DNA of 64,000 nt. It comes from Ottowia sp. Lineage in GTDB: Bacteria > Pseudomonadota > Gammaproteobacteria > Burkholderiales > Burkholderiaceae_C. The first letter of the stretch is position 1, and every line of letters begins with the position of its first letter. The position numbers and the translations under genes are program-made. The DNA is taken from NCBI RefSeq assembly GCF_016703145.1, contig NZ_JADJCO010000003.1, positions 1,194,001-1,258,000 of the forward strand. The letters are read 5' to 3'. The notes under the pieces are model-generated. The model saw nothing but the letters and a program-made list of their open reading frames with translations. It was not told the DNA's origin and did no database searches. Shown piece after piece: positions 54,323 to 63,877 of the stretch.

Positions 54323-55635
54323 GGCGTGCTCCCCACCAGCGGAATGACGCCCAGCACGAGCATCGCCGCCAGCATGACGACGGCGGCCGTCATCGCCCAC
54401 AGCAGGGTGAAGCGCTGATGGTCGCCGAATTCCACCTTGGCCAGCCCCACCAGCAGGTAGGTCGAGGCCACCAGCGGGCTGAGCAGGTGCACCTGCTGGC
54501 CGACCAGCGAGGCGCGCGCGATCTCGACCGAGCCGATGCCGTAGACCGCCGCCGTCTTGGCCAGGATGGGCAGGATGCCGAAGTAGAACGCGTCGTTGGA
54601 GATGAAGAAGGTGAAGGGGATGCTCAGCACCGCCGTCACCACCGCCATGTAGGGCCCCATCCAGTCGGGCACCATGCCGATCACGCTGGTGGCGATGGCG
54701 TCCACCATCTTGGTGCCCGAGAGGATGCCCACGAAGATGCCGGCGGCGAAGATCAGCGACACCACCGGCACGATGTTGACGGCATGGGCTTCGATCCGCT
54801 CCTTCTGCTGCTGCAGCTTGGGGTAGTTGATCATCAGCCCGATGGCCGAGGCCACCATGAACAGCACCTGCAGCGGGAAGACGTCCATGATCAGCAGCGT
54901 CATCAGGCCCAGCGTCAGCAGGGCGTTGACCCACAGCAGCTTCGGGCGCGCCAGCTCGGGGTCGCCGCCGGTGACCTCGGCGATCGACTGGCTGCCGCTG
55001 GACATGCCATCGAGCCGGATGGCGCCGAGCCGGCGGCTTTCGCGCCGCCCGAGGATGAAGGCGACGAAGGTGCACCACAGGCCGGTGATGATCATGGGGC
55101 CGATCATGGGCACGAAGACCTGGCCCATTTCCACGCCCAGGGCGCTGACGGCGCGGGCCGTGGGGCCGCCCCAGGGCAGGATGTTCATGAGCTGGCCGGC
55201 CATCATCACCACGCAGGCCAGCACCAGGCGGTTCATGCCCAGCCGCTGGTACAGCGGCAGCATGGCGGCACAGGTGATCATGTAGGTGGTGGAGCCATCG
55301 CCGTCCAGCGACACGCCCGCCGCCAGCAGGAAGGTGCCCACCACGATCTTGGTGGGACTGCCGCCCACCAGCCGCAGCACCAGCTTCACGATGGGGTCGA
55401 ACAGGCCCGCGTCGATCATGATGCCGAAGTACAGGATGGCGAACATCAGCATCACGCCGGTGGGCGCCAGCTTCTTGATGCCGTCCAGCATCATGGGCCC
55501 CAGCCCCATGCCGAAGCCCCCGAGGAGGCCGAAGGCGATGGGCACCAGGATCAGTGCAACCATCGCCGATAGGCGCTTGGTCATGATCAGCGCCATGAAG
55601 ACGATGATCATGGCGTAGGCGAGGGCGGTCAGCAT
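54319..55635 (-). CDS. CitMHS-family citrate (metal):H+ symporter
   Basis: 438 residues with about 12 membrane helices. Family marks are LVPIAFGLLGGFGMGLGPMM, ILYFGIMIDAGLFDPIVKLV, LDGDGSTTYMITCAAMLPLY, MNILPWGGPTARA and ISNDAFYFGILPILAKTAAV. It imports citrate complexed to Mg or a similar metal by proton symport. It is first in a three-gene leftward operon with the Usp and binding-protein genes. Start is ATG 55635 after a GGAGACAAC ribosome site. Confidence 0.92.
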   Translation of the reverse strand: MLTALAYAMIIVFMALIMTKRLSAMVALILVPIAFGLLGGFGMGLGPMMLDGIKKLAPTGVMLMFAILYFGIMIDAGLFDPIVKLVLRLVGGSPTKIVVGTFLLAAGVSLDGDGSTTYMITCAAMLPLYQRLGMNRLVLACVVMMAGQLMNILPWGGPTARAVSALGVEMGQVFVPMIGPMIITGLWCTFVAFILGRRESRRLGAIRLDGMSSGSQSIAEVTGGDPELARPKLLWVNALLTLGLMTLLIMDVFPLQVLFMVASAIGLMINYPKLQQQKERIEAHAVNIVPVVSLIFAAGIFVGILSGTKMVDAIATSVIGMVPDWMGPYMAVVTAVLSIPFTFFISNDAFYFGILPILAKTAAVYGIGSVEIARASLVGQQVHLLSPLVASTYLLVGLAKVEFGDHQRFTLLWAMTAAVVMLAAMLVLGVIPLVGSTP

Positions 55636-55754
55636 GTGTTGTCTCCGTTTTTTTGTTGCGCTGTTCGAACCTCGGCCCGACGATCAGCGTACCGATGGTA
55701 GCGCAACGCGCGGGGGTGCCCGCCGCCGGCGTGTGGCGGGGCCTGCACCGGAGG

Positions 55755-56480
55755 TCATTGCAGCAGCCCGCACAACGCCTTCAGATCCCGCACCACGGCG
55801 TGCGGACGCCGGGCGTCGTCCTGCGGCCAGGGGGCGCCGGCACGGTTGATCCAGGCCATCTGCATGCCGGCGGCCAGGGCACCGGTGCCGTCCAGGTGCG
55901 GGTCGTCGCCCACGTGCAGCACCTCGCCGGGCGCCGCGCCCGCCGCTTGCGCACCGGCGTGGAAGATGCGCGCATCGGGCTTGGCAATGCCCACCTGCGT
56001 CGCGCTCAGGCTGGCCTTGAAGTAGCGGCCGATGCCGATGCGGTGCACGTCCGCATTGCCGTTGGACACGGCCACCACCGGATAGCGAGCGGCCAGGAAG
56101 TCGAGCGCGGCCAGCGCATCGTCGAACAGATCCACGCGCTGGCGCTCGGCGAAGAAGAAGTCGAACGCCGGCCTGGCGAGCAGCGGATCGTCGCCCGCCT
56201 GCGTGAGCGCGAGACGGATCGACTCGCGCCGCAGCCCGCTCAGATCGTGCCGCAGGTCGGGCCGTTGCGCCTCCACCTGCGCGCGCACGGCGCGCAGCGC
56301 CTGGGCATCGCCGAACATCGCCGCCGTGGCGGGCGCATGCGTGGCCAGCCACCCGGCCAGCGCGCCTTCGGCTCGCTCGATCGTGGGCCACACGGGCCAC
56401 AGGGTGTCGTCCAGGTCGAGGGTGATGGCGCGGATGCGCGCCACGTCGAGCGCTGCACGGGAGGGAAGGCGCGTGGGCAT
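55755..56480 (-). CDS. HAD-family hydrolase
   Basis: 241 residues from the ATG at 56480. The four HAD motifs are present: I ITLDLDDTLWPVWP, II VVAVSNGNADVHR, III lysine in GIAKPDARIFHAG, IV VLHVGDDPHLDGTGALAAGM. The cap (about 25-110) is helical, subfamily IA. Likely a phosphatase of a small metabolite; the substrate cannot be named. It is divergent from hemH with only 15 bases between starts, so the promoters must overlap the coding ends. Confidence 0.9.
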   Translation of the reverse strand: MPTRLPSRAALDVARIRAITLDLDDTLWPVWPTIERAEGALAGWLATHAPATAAMFGDAQALRAVRAQVEAQRPDLRHDLSGLRRESIRLALTQAGDDPLLARPAFDFFFAERQRVDLFDDALAALDFLAARYPVVAVSNGNADVHRIGIGRYFKASLSATQVGIAKPDARIFHAGAQAAGAAPGEVLHVGDDPHLDGTGALAAGMQMAWINRAGAPWPQDDARRPHAVVRDLKALCGLLQ

Positions 56481-56495
56481 GCCGGAGAATAGCGC

Positions 56496-57560
56496 ATGCC
56501 CTTTTTTCGTCCCGAACCCGCCCACGCCCGGGACCAGCCCGCGCGCACCGGCGTGCTGCTGTGCAACCTGGGCACGCCGGACGCGCCGACGCCCGCGGCC
56601 GTGCGCCGCTACCTGGCCGAGTTCCTGGGCGACCCGCGCGTGGTGGAGATCCCGCCCGCCGTCTGGAAGCCGCTGCTGCACGGCCTGATCCTGCGCACGC
56701 GCCCGGCCCGGTCGGCCGAGAAGTACCAGGCCATCTGGACGCCCGAGGGCTCGCCCCTGATGGTGTGGAGCCGCAAGCAGGCGGTGATGCTGCGCGGCTA
56801 CCTGGGCGAGCGCGGGCACGACGTGAGCGTGCGCCTGGCCATGCGCTACGGTCAGCCGTCGGTGGCCTCGCAACTGGACGAGCTGAGGGCCCGCGGCTGC
56901 ACCCGAGTCCTGGTGGTGACGCTGTACCCGCAGTACTCCGGCACCACCACGGCCAGCGTGATCGACGCCGTGGCCGACTGGGCGCGGCATGCGCGCCACG
57001 TGCCAGAGCTGCGCTTCGTCAACCGCTTCCACGACGACGAGGGCTACATCCGCGCCCTGGCGAGCGGGGTGCACCAGCACTGGCAGGCGCATGGCCGGCC
57101 GGAGCATCTGGTGATGAGTTTTCACGGCGTGCCCGAGCGCACGGCGGCGCTGGGCGATCCCTACGGCGACGAATGCCGCGAGACCGCCCGCCTGCTGGCC
57201 GGGCGGCTGGCGCTGCGGGACGGCGAGTGGACGCTGGCCTTCCAGTCGCGCTTCGGCAAGGCGAAGTGGCTGGAGCCGGCGACGCAGGCCGTGCTGGAGC
57301 AACTGGGCCGCGCTGGCACGCGGCGGGTCGACGTGGTCTGCCCCGGCTTCGTCAGCGACTGCCTGGAGACGCTGGAGGAGATCGCCATCGAAGGTCAGGC
57401 TGCCTTCAGGGCCGCGGGCGGGCAGGAGTTCCACTACCTGCCCTGCCTGAACGACCACCCTGCCTGGCTGGCCGCGCTCGCCGACATCGTGCAGGTGCAT
57501 CTGCAGGGCTGGCCGACGCGGGGGCGCCGCGCCGAGGCGGCGGCCGGCCTGGCCAGATAG
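56496..57560 (+). CDS. hemH: Ferrochelatase
   Basis: 354 residues. Chelatase marks: GVLLCNLGTPDAPTPAAVRR, GSPLMVWSRKQAVML, active-site His in LVMSFHGVPERTAALGDPYG, and acidic metal residues in VCPGFVSDCLETLEEIAIEG. It inserts Fe(II) into protoporphyrin IX to make haem. No [2Fe-2S] C-terminal cysteine cluster is evident. The stop codon forms the left edge of a dispersed repeat copy. Confidence 0.96.
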   Translation: MPFFRPEPAHARDQPARTGVLLCNLGTPDAPTPAAVRRYLAEFLGDPRVVEIPPAVWKPLLHGLILRTRPARSAEKYQAIWTPEGSPLMVWSRKQAVMLRGYLGERGHDVSVRLAMRYGQPSVASQLDELRARGCTRVLVVTLYPQYSGTTTASVIDAVADWARHARHVPELRFVNRFHDDEGYIRALASGVHQHWQAHGRPEHLVMSFHGVPERTAALGDPYGDECRETARLLAGRLALRDGEWTLAFQSRFGKAKWLEPATQAVLEQLGRAGTRRVDVVCPGFVSDCLETLEEIAIEGQAAFRAAGGQEFHYLPCLNDHPAWLAALADIVQVHLQGWPTRGRRAEAAAGLAR

Positions 57561-57621
57561 CTATTATTTTAATAGCTATTGGCGCAATGCGGGCGCTGGT
57601 TCCATGGCTTATTCGTTCAAA
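57558..57621 (+). repeat. Dispersed ~70 bp repeat, copy 10 (after hemH)
   Basis: TAGCTATTATTTTAATAGCT, then ATTGGCGCAATGCGGGCGCT and GGTTCCATGGCTTATTCGTT. Perfect AGCTATT/AATAGCT arms. It begins in the hemH stop codon and reaches the 3' end of the convergent hydrolase gene, so it may help end both transcripts. Confidence 0.9.
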
Positions 57622-58444
57622 TGGTGGCCGATCCGCCCGCCTGTTCGACGCGCTCGATGAAGCCGCTCACCAGCGCCAGTTGATTCGGCACGTTCAGCGC
57701 CGGCGCGTGCTCGCGGGCGGGCACCTCCACCCACTCGAAGCCGCCCCGCACGCCGGGGCCGCGCGTGCGCATCTGCTCGGCCGTCTCGCGCAGCACCAGG
57801 TCGGATTCGGCGCCGCGCAGCAGCAGCACCGGCACCTGCAGCGCGTCATAGTGGTGCCAGATCAGGTAGTCGTCGGGGTAGTGCGTGAACTGGGCGACGA
57901 TGGCCGGGTCGTGGTGCGTCGTCACGCGGCCGTCGGGCAGGCAGGCTTCCGGCGCGGTCACCGTGTCGAAGGCGGGCGGCGGGCCGGCGCTGGCCATGAT
58001 GCGCTCGATGGCCGGCGGCGCCAATCGCGGCGCGCTGTCGTCCAGCACCAGGCTCTGGATGCGGCGCTTCAGCTCCGGCTCGAAATAGCCTGAGGCCCCC
58101 ACCATGCCGATGGCGCCGCCCATCGAGGTGCCGACCCAGTGGCAGCGCTCGATGCCCAGCTGCGCCAGCAGCTCGCGCGCCAGGCGGGCATGGAAGGCCA
58201 GGCAGTACTCGTCCTTCGGATGGCGCGCCCACTGGCTCAGGCCGTGGCCCAGGGTGTCGGGACAGAGCACGCGCCAGCCGTGCGCTGACAGGTGCGCGGC
58301 CAATGCGTCCATGTCGCGCCCGGAGCGCGCCAGCCCGTGCCAGGCGACGACAGTGCCGCGCGCCGCGCCGCCGCCGCCAGGCTGCCAGTCCGTGCAGTGG
58401 ATTTCGCGGCCGGCGCAGCGCAGGTCAAGGGACGAGGCGGGCAT
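57617..58444 (-). CDS. Alpha/beta-fold hydrolase
   Basis: 275 residues. The oxyanion region is WHGLARSGRDMDALAAHLS, the nucleophile elbow is HWVGTSMGGAIGM (Ser in GTSMGG), the acid is probably in LLLRGAESDLVL and the His near REHAPALN. It is a generic alpha/beta hydrolase (esterase or C-C hydrolase type); the substrate is unknown. It is a single-gene unit, convergent with hemH. Confidence 0.88.
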   Translation of the reverse strand: MPASSLDLRCAGREIHCTDWQPGGGGAARGTVVAWHGLARSGRDMDALAAHLSAHGWRVLCPDTLGHGLSQWARHPKDEYCLAFHARLARELLAQLGIERCHWVGTSMGGAIGMVGASGYFEPELKRRIQSLVLDDSAPRLAPPAIERIMASAGPPPAFDTVTAPEACLPDGRVTTHHDPAIVAQFTHYPDDYLIWHHYDALQVPVLLLRGAESDLVLRETAEQMRTRGPGVRGGFEWVEVPAREHAPALNVPNQLALVSGFIERVEQAGGSATI

Positions 58445-58479
58445 CGGCGCATGTTAGCGCCAGGCATCCCGCGCCGGCG

Positions 58480-59470
58480 TCATTCGGCCGCGATGCCGGC
58501 GGCCTCGACGATGCGCTCGAACTTGGCCGATTCGACCTTGATGAAGTCGCGGAACTGCTGCGTCGTCATCGGCGACACCTCGCCGCCCTGGTCCTGCAGG
58601 CGCTTGGCCAGCTCGGGCTTTTTCAGGGCGTCGTTGACGGCGCCATTGAGCTTCTGCTGCACGGCGTCCGGCGTGCCGGCGGGAGCGAACAGGCCGAACC
58701 AGTTCTCCAACTGGTATTTGGCCAGCGGGGCGTATTCGGCGATGGCCGGAATGTTCGGCGCGAACGCGGTGCGCCGGGCGGACGTGACCGCGATCGGCTT
58801 GACCTTGCCGTCCTGGATGAAGCCCTTGGCCGCCGTGTAGCTGACGAAGGTGAACGGCACCGTGCCCGCCACCACGTCCACGAGTTGCCCCGACGCGCCC
58901 TTGTACGGGGCGTGGACCATCTTGATGCCGGCCATCTCTTCCAGCAGCGCGCCGTTGAGGTGCTGGGGGGTTACCAATGCCGCTGGAGGAGTACGTCACC
59001 TGGCCGGGGTTCTTGCGCGCATGGTCCACCAGTTGCTCGATGGTGTTGGGCGCGAACGCTTTGGAGGCCACCAGCACGTTGGGCACCTTGGTGACCAGGG
59101 CGATCGGCGCCAGGTCCTTCGCCGGCGAGTACTGCATCTGCTTCTTGTGGACGAAGGCGTTGATGGCGGTCTCGCCGGCCGAGCCCATGAGCAGTGTGTA
59201 CCCGTCGGGCGTGCCCTTGGCCACGGCGCGGGCGCCGATCATGCCGCTGGCGCCGGGCTTGTTGTCGACGATGACGTTCTGCTTCAGCGACGCGCGCAAT
59301 TCCTCGGCCAGCAGGCGCGCCATCGTGTCCACGCCGCCGCCGGCCGAGAACGGCACCACGATGGTGATCGTCCGGCCGGGATAGTCTTGCGCACTGGCCA
59401 GCGCCGACAGGCTCAAGGTGCCGATGGCGGCGAGACTGGCAAGGGCGAAGCGGCGGCGATGAGTGTGCAT
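58480..59470 (-). pseudogene. Tripartite tricarboxylate transporter binding protein (Bug/TctC family), one-base frameshift
   Basis: The start MHTHRRRFALASLAAIGTLS at 59470 has a signal peptide cleaved near ASAQD. The Bug fold begins with YPGRTITIVVPFSAGGGVDT, VDNKPGASGMIGARAVAKG and PDGYTLLMGS, and runs to TYSSSGIGNP. There a G6 run on the plus strand (58965-58970) shifts the frame; with one base fewer it continues QHLNGALLEEMAGIKMVHAP, YKGASGQLVDVVAG and FGLFAPAGTPDAVQQKL to the stop. Such proteins bind di/tricarboxylates in the periplasm. The indel may be a sequencing error. It is divergent from the aconitase gene. Confidence 0.85.
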
Positions 59471-59516
59471 GGAGGTCTCCTGACAGGAAAAAAATGGAAT
59501 CAGCAAAAGAGATTAA

Positions 59517-59549
59517 TTGCACTTTATATATAACATATGCAAAATGCAA
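59517..59549 (+). promoter_or_regulatory. Promoter/operator region of the aconitase operon
   Basis: An A/T-rich patch with TTGCA (59517-59521), TTTATATATAACATATGC containing possible -10 hexamers, and two TGCAA copies (59538-59542 and 59545-59549) forms a loose inverted/direct repeat. It is a likely site for the downstream GntR-type regulator; weak evidence. Confidence 0.35.
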
Positions 59550-59552
59550 GGC

Positions 59553-62201
59553 ATGAACGAATTGCTTGACGACATTCCGATGGCGACGCTCGACCACGGC
59601 GGCGAGAGTCATGTGCTGGTCGATCTGCCCGCCCTGCTCGGCGAGCAGTTGCCGCGCCTGCCCGTGGTGCTGCGCCTGCTGGCCGAGAACGCCGCGCGCC
59701 ACATGGCGGGCGAGGAGCGGCGCGAGGCACTGAAGGCCATCCTCGATTGGCTCGGTACGGGCAGCAGCGAGCGCGAGATCGCCTTCCAGCCCGGCCGTGT
59801 GCTGATGCACGACACCACCAGCACCCCGGCGCTGGTGGACGCCGCCGCGATGCGCGACGCGTTGGCCGAGGCGGGCGTCGATCCCACGGTGCTGAACCCG
59901 GTGCTGCCGGTCGACGTGTCGGTCGATCACTCGCTCGCCGTCGAGGCCTACGCGCGCGCCGGCGCGGCGATGGAGAACATGCGGCACGAGATCCGCCGCA
60001 ACGCCGAGCGCTATCGCTTCCTGCGCTGGGCGTCCAAGGCGCTAAAGGGCGTGCGCATCCACCCGCCGGGCACGGGGATCATGCACACCATCAACCTGGA
60101 GCAGCTCGCCACCGTGGTGACGGTGCAGGAGCGCGGCGGCCGGCGCTGGCTGGCGCCCGACATGATGATCGGCACCGACAGCCACACGCCCATGGTCAAC
60201 GGCATCGGCGTGCTGGGCTGGGGCGTTGGCGGGCTGGAGGCGCAGACCGTGATGTTCGGCATGCCGACCATGCTGCGCATTCCGGACGTGGTGGGCGTGC
60301 GGCTGGCGGGGCAACTGCCGCCGGGCGTGCTGGCCACCGACCTGGCGCTCACCGTGACGCAGCGGCTGCGGCAACTGGACGTGACCGGCGATTTCGTCGA
60401 GTTCTTCGGTCCCGGCGTGTCCACCCTCACGGCCGGCGACCGCGCCGTGGTCGCCAACATGGCGCCCGAGTACGGGGCCACCACGGGCTTTTTCCCCGTG
60501 GACCGGCAGACCCTGGACTACCTGCGCGCCACGGGCCGCTCGGCCAACCACCTGACGCTGGCCGAGGCGTACCTGAAGCGGGCCGGCCTGTGGTTCGACC
60601 CCGCCGCCGCGCCGCGCTACACGCGGGTGCTGGAGATCGACCTGGGTCGCATCGGCATGCACGTCGCCGGCCCGCGGCGCCCGCAGGATCTGCTGGACTA
60701 TTCGCGCACGGGCGAAGCGCTCCGGGCCGTGGGCTTCGAGCCGCGGCCGGGGGCGTCGGCGGCGCTGCCGCGCCACCCGGTGGCGCTGGCCGCCATCACC
60801 AGTTGCACCAACACGTCGGATCCGGCGCTGCTGATCGCCGCCGGCCTGCTGGCGCGCAAGGCGGGAGCGCGTGGCCTGAAGGTGCCGCCATGGGTCAAGA
60901 CGTCGATGGCCCCCGGCTCGCCGGCGGCGGCGTCGTACCTGGCCCGCGCCGGCCTGGCCGGAGATCTGGAGGCCGTCGGCTTCGGCATCGTGGGCTATGG
61001 CTGCACCACGTGCATCGGCAATTCGGGCCCCTTGACCGAGCCCATCGTGCAGGCGCAGGCCACGGGGGCGGGCAAGGCCGTGGCCATCCTGTCCGGCAAC
61101 CGCAACTTCCCCGGCCGCGTGCACCCGGACATCGAGCTGAGCTTCATCATGTCGCCGCCACTGGTCGTCGCCTTCGGCCTGGCGGGCGACGCGGCACGCA
61201 ACCTGGCCGAGGAGCCGGTACAGGTCGCGCCCGATGGCCGTCCGGTGTACCTGCGCGAACTCTGGCCCACCCCTGAGGAGATCGCCGCGCACCTGCGGCA
61301 GGGGCTGGCGCCGGCCGACTTCCGGCGCGATTTTCAGGTGGCGGCCGGCAACCCCCTCTGGACGGCGCTGGAGGCGCCGGGTGGTGCGCTGTTCCCCTGG
61401 GACGAGCGCTCGACCATCCTGCGCCGCCCACCGTTCGCCGCGGTGACGGAGGGCAGCCAACTCGGCCACTACACGGCCTACCCCTTGCTGGTGCTCGGCG
61501 ACGACGTGACGACCGACCACATCTCCCCGGCCAGCGCCATCCCGCCCGACAGCCTGGTCGCCGACTTCCTCGTCGAGCGTGGCGACGACCGCAGCGACCT
61601 CAACGTGTTCGCGTCGCGGCGCGGCAACTGGGAGGTGATGATGCGCGCCGCGTTCCACAGCAAGGCGCTGGTGAACCTGCTGCGGCCTGGCATGCCCGTC
61701 GCCCACACGCTGCACATGCCTTCCGGGGACGTGGCGCCGATCTGGGAGGTGGCCCGGCGCCATCGCGACGCCGGCGAGGCGGTGGTGCTGGTGGCCGGCG
61801 AGCGCTACGGCATGGGCTCCTCGCGCGACTGGGCGGCCAAGGGGCAGCGCTTGCTGGGCATTCGCGCCGTGCTGGCGGTGAGCTACGAGCGCATCCACCG
61901 CTCCAACCTGATCGGCATGGGCATCCTGTCCCTGCTGCTGCCGGACGGCGTGAACCCGGAAACGCTCGCCATCCAGCCCGGCGATCGCCTGGAGGTCCGG
62001 GCGGACGCCCGGGAACTGGCGCCGCGCGCCATGGTTGCCTTGACACTGCACCGCGCCGACGGCCGCACCGAGCGCTTCCAGGCTCGCGCGGCGATCGAAA
62101 CCCAGCTGGAGGTCGAGCAGCTCAGGGACGGGGGCGTCATGCCGTCGATCCTCAAGAAGACCCTCCAGGCCCACCATGGCGGTGCTGACGTTGCGGCATG
62201 A
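59553..62201 (+). CDS. acnA: Aconitate hydratase (AcnA/IRP-type)
   Basis: 882 residues from the ATG at 59553 (59544 is an alternative). [4Fe-4S] cysteines are in AAITSCTNTSDPALL and GYGCTTCIGNSGPLTEPI. Other aconitase marks: LMHDTTSTPALVDAAAMRDA, DSHTPMVNGIGVLGWGVGG, GDDVTTDHISPASAIPPDS and AGERYGMGSSRDWAAKGQRL (swivel domain). It should isomerise citrate/isocitrate or a related tricarboxylate. Its place beside a Bug protein and a GntR regulator suggests a catabolic paralogue rather than the main TCA enzyme; that is inference. Confidence 0.9.
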   Translation: MNELLDDIPMATLDHGGESHVLVDLPALLGEQLPRLPVVLRLLAENAARHMAGEERREALKAILDWLGTGSSEREIAFQPGRVLMHDTTSTPALVDAAAMRDALAEAGVDPTVLNPVLPVDVSVDHSLAVEAYARAGAAMENMRHEIRRNAERYRFLRWASKALKGVRIHPPGTGIMHTINLEQLATVVTVQERGGRRWLAPDMMIGTDSHTPMVNGIGVLGWGVGGLEAQTVMFGMPTMLRIPDVVGVRLAGQLPPGVLATDLALTVTQRLRQLDVTGDFVEFFGPGVSTLTAGDRAVVANMAPEYGATTGFFPVDRQTLDYLRATGRSANHLTLAEAYLKRAGLWFDPAAAPRYTRVLEIDLGRIGMHVAGPRRPQDLLDYSRTGEALRAVGFEPRPGASAALPRHPVALAAITSCTNTSDPALLIAAGLLARKAGARGLKVPPWVKTSMAPGSPAAASYLARAGLAGDLEAVGFGIVGYGCTTCIGNSGPLTEPIVQAQATGAGKAVAILSGNRNFPGRVHPDIELSFIMSPPLVVAFGLAGDAARNLAEEPVQVAPDGRPVYLRELWPTPEEIAAHLRQGLAPADFRRDFQVAAGNPLWTALEAPGGALFPWDERSTILRRPPFAAVTEGSQLGHYTAYPLLVLGDDVTTDHISPASAIPPDSLVADFLVERGDDRSDLNVFASRRGNWEVMMRAAFHSKALVNLLRPGMPVAHTLHMPSGDVAPIWEVARRHRDAGEAVVLVAGERYGMGSSRDWAAKGQRLLGIRAVLAVSYERIHRSNLIGMGILSLLLPDGVNPETLAIQPGDRLEVRADARELAPRAMVALTLHRADGRTERFQARAAIETQLEVEQLRDGGVMPSILKKTLQAHHGGADVAA

Positions 62202-62236
62202 ATGGGTGCCTGGCGGCAGGGCAGAATCCGGGTTCC

Positions 62237-63133
62237 ATGGACCCCGGCAAGCCGCTTTCCGCCCAGATCATCGAGCTCATCCAGACCGACGGCCTGGAGG
62301 TGGGCAGCCACTTGCCCGCGCAGCTGCTGGCCGATCGGCTGCGGGTGTCGCGCACGCCCATCAACGATGCGCTGGCGCTGCTGCAGGCCCATGGCGTGGT
62401 CGAGAGGCAGAAGAATCGGGGCTATTTCGTGGCGCAGCCGGTGGATTTGGCTGAAGTGGCCGAGCAGGTGGCGCGCCAGGCTTCGGACGACGACGTCGTG
62501 TCCGGCGCCTATTTCCGCATCGCGGACGATCTGTTCAAGGGCGAGCTGCCGCGCGAGGTGTCGGAGGTGCTGCTCCGCAGCCGCTACGCGCTCACGCTGG
62601 CGCAGCTCAACGCGGTGCTGCACCGCATGGCGCAGGAAGGCTGGGTGCGGAAGAAGCGCGGCTACGGCTGGGAGTTTCAGGCCATGCTGACCACGCCCGA
62701 GAGCCTGCTGCAGTCCTATCGCCTGCGCCTGGCGCTGGAGCCCGCGGCTCTGCTGGAGCCCGGCTACGCCATCGATCCGGAAGTCATCGAACGCTGCCGC
62801 GCCGCCGAGCATCGCCTGCTGGAGGGAGCGATCGAGACCGACACGCCCGACCAACTGCACGAACGCGGCGTGCGCTTCCACGAATCGATCATCGAAGCCT
62901 CGGGCAACCCCTTTTTCATCGACGCGATCCGCCGCGTCAACCGCATCCGGCGCCTGATCTCGTACCGCTTCATGCAGGACCGCCGGCGCTACAAGGAGCA
63001 TTGCCGCCAGCACCTGCGCATCCTCGACCTGCTGGAGGCAGGCCGCAACGACGAGGCATCGGCCGAGCTGCGCCGGCACCTCGAACGCACCCTCACCAAC
63101 CACCAGAAGATCAGCCGCATCCTGAAACCATGA
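62237..63133 (+). CDS. GntR/FadR-type regulator with an apparent second winged-helix segment
   Basis: 298 residues from the ATG at 62237 (MDPGKPLSAQIIELIQTDG); an ATG at 62198 overlapping the aconitase stop is the alternative. The N-terminal GntR winged helix spans about 5-65 (HLPAQLLADRLRVSRTPIND, ALLQAHGVVERQKNRGYFV). A second HTH-like stretch (about 90-130) reads RYALTLAQLNAVLHRMAQEG, WVRKKRGYGWEF. The C-terminal FCD ligand domain has LRLALEPAALLEPG, HERGVRFHESIIEASGNPFF and HLRILDLLEAGRNDEASAEL. It probably senses a carboxylate and controls the aconitase cluster. Confidence 0.85.
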   Translation: MDPGKPLSAQIIELIQTDGLEVGSHLPAQLLADRLRVSRTPINDALALLQAHGVVERQKNRGYFVAQPVDLAEVAEQVARQASDDDVVSGAYFRIADDLFKGELPREVSEVLLRSRYALTLAQLNAVLHRMAQEGWVRKKRGYGWEFQAMLTTPESLLQSYRLRLALEPAALLEPGYAIDPEVIERCRAAEHRLLEGAIETDTPDQLHERGVRFHESIIEASGNPFFIDAIRRVNRIRRLISYRFMQDRRRYKEHCRQHLRILDLLEAGRNDEASAELRRHLERTLTNHQKISRILKP

Positions 63134-63873
63134 GCACTTCACCCGCCATCGTCCAAGCTTTCGCGCCCACGGGCCAGCTCCGTGCGTCCATCAACCTGGG
63201 CAATCCCATCCTCGCCAACCGGGACCCGGCCACGGGCCAGCCGTTCGGCGTGTCCATCGACTTGGCCCGGGGCCTGGCGCAGGCCCTGGGCGTCGGGATA
63301 GAACTGGTGGTGTTCGACGCCGCCGGCAAGTCGGTCGAGGCGGTGGAGCAGGGGCGCGCCGACATCGGCTTCTTCGCCATCGATCCCAAGCGGGGCGAGC
63401 ACATCGCGTTCACAGCGCCCTACGTCCTGATCGAGGGCAGCTACCTGGTGCGCGAAGACTCGCCCCTGCGGTCGAACGACGAGGTGGACCGGGCCGGCAC
63501 GCGAGTCGTGGTCGGCAAGGGCAGCGCGTACGACCTGTTCCTCACGCGCGAGCTGAAGGCGGCCGAGATCGTGCGCGCGCCCACCTCGCCGGCCGTGGTG
63601 GATGTGTTCGTCGAGCAGCAGGCGGCGGTCGCCGCCGGCGTGCGCCAGCAACTGCAGGCCGACCTGGCGCGTTTGCCTGGCCACCGGCTGCTGCCGGGGC
63701 GCTTCATGGTGATCCAGCAGGCCATGGGTGTGCCGAAGTCGCGCGGCGCCGACGCGGCAGCCTTCCTGGCCGCCTACGTGGAGCGCATGAAGGCGAGCGG
63801 CTTCGTGGCCGAGGCGCTGGCGCGGCACGGCATCCAGGGCGCGTCGGTGGCGCCCGCGGCGGCGGGGGGCTGA
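63130..63873 (+). CDS. Periplasmic-binding-protein-like protein (SBP_bac_3 family) without signal peptide
   Basis: 247 residues from the ATG at 63130, overlapping the regulator stop by 4 bases. Family 3 binding fold: GQLRASINLGNPILANRDPA, GVSIDLARGLAQALGV, EQGRADIGFFAIDPKRGEHI and FTAPYVLIEGSYLVRE. No signal sequence is visible at the N-terminus, so it may be cytoplasmic or exported otherwise; a longer upstream frame offers none either. No permease is adjacent. Its role with the aconitase cluster is not known. Confidence 0.78.
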   Translation: MSTSPAIVQAFAPTGQLRASINLGNPILANRDPATGQPFGVSIDLARGLAQALGVGIELVVFDAAGKSVEAVEQGRADIGFFAIDPKRGEHIAFTAPYVLIEGSYLVREDSPLRSNDEVDRAGTRVVVGKGSAYDLFLTRELKAAEIVRAPTSPAVVDVFVEQQAAVAAGVRQQLQADLARLPGHRLLPGRFMVIQQAMGVPKSRGADAAAFLAAYVERMKASGFVAEALARHGIQGASVAPAAAGG

Positions 63874-63877
63874 GGCA

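Noticed and set aside
60042..62177. 711-residue minus-strand frame opposite aconitase
   Set aside because: Shadow of the aconitase gene; His/Arg/Gln-rich without motifs.
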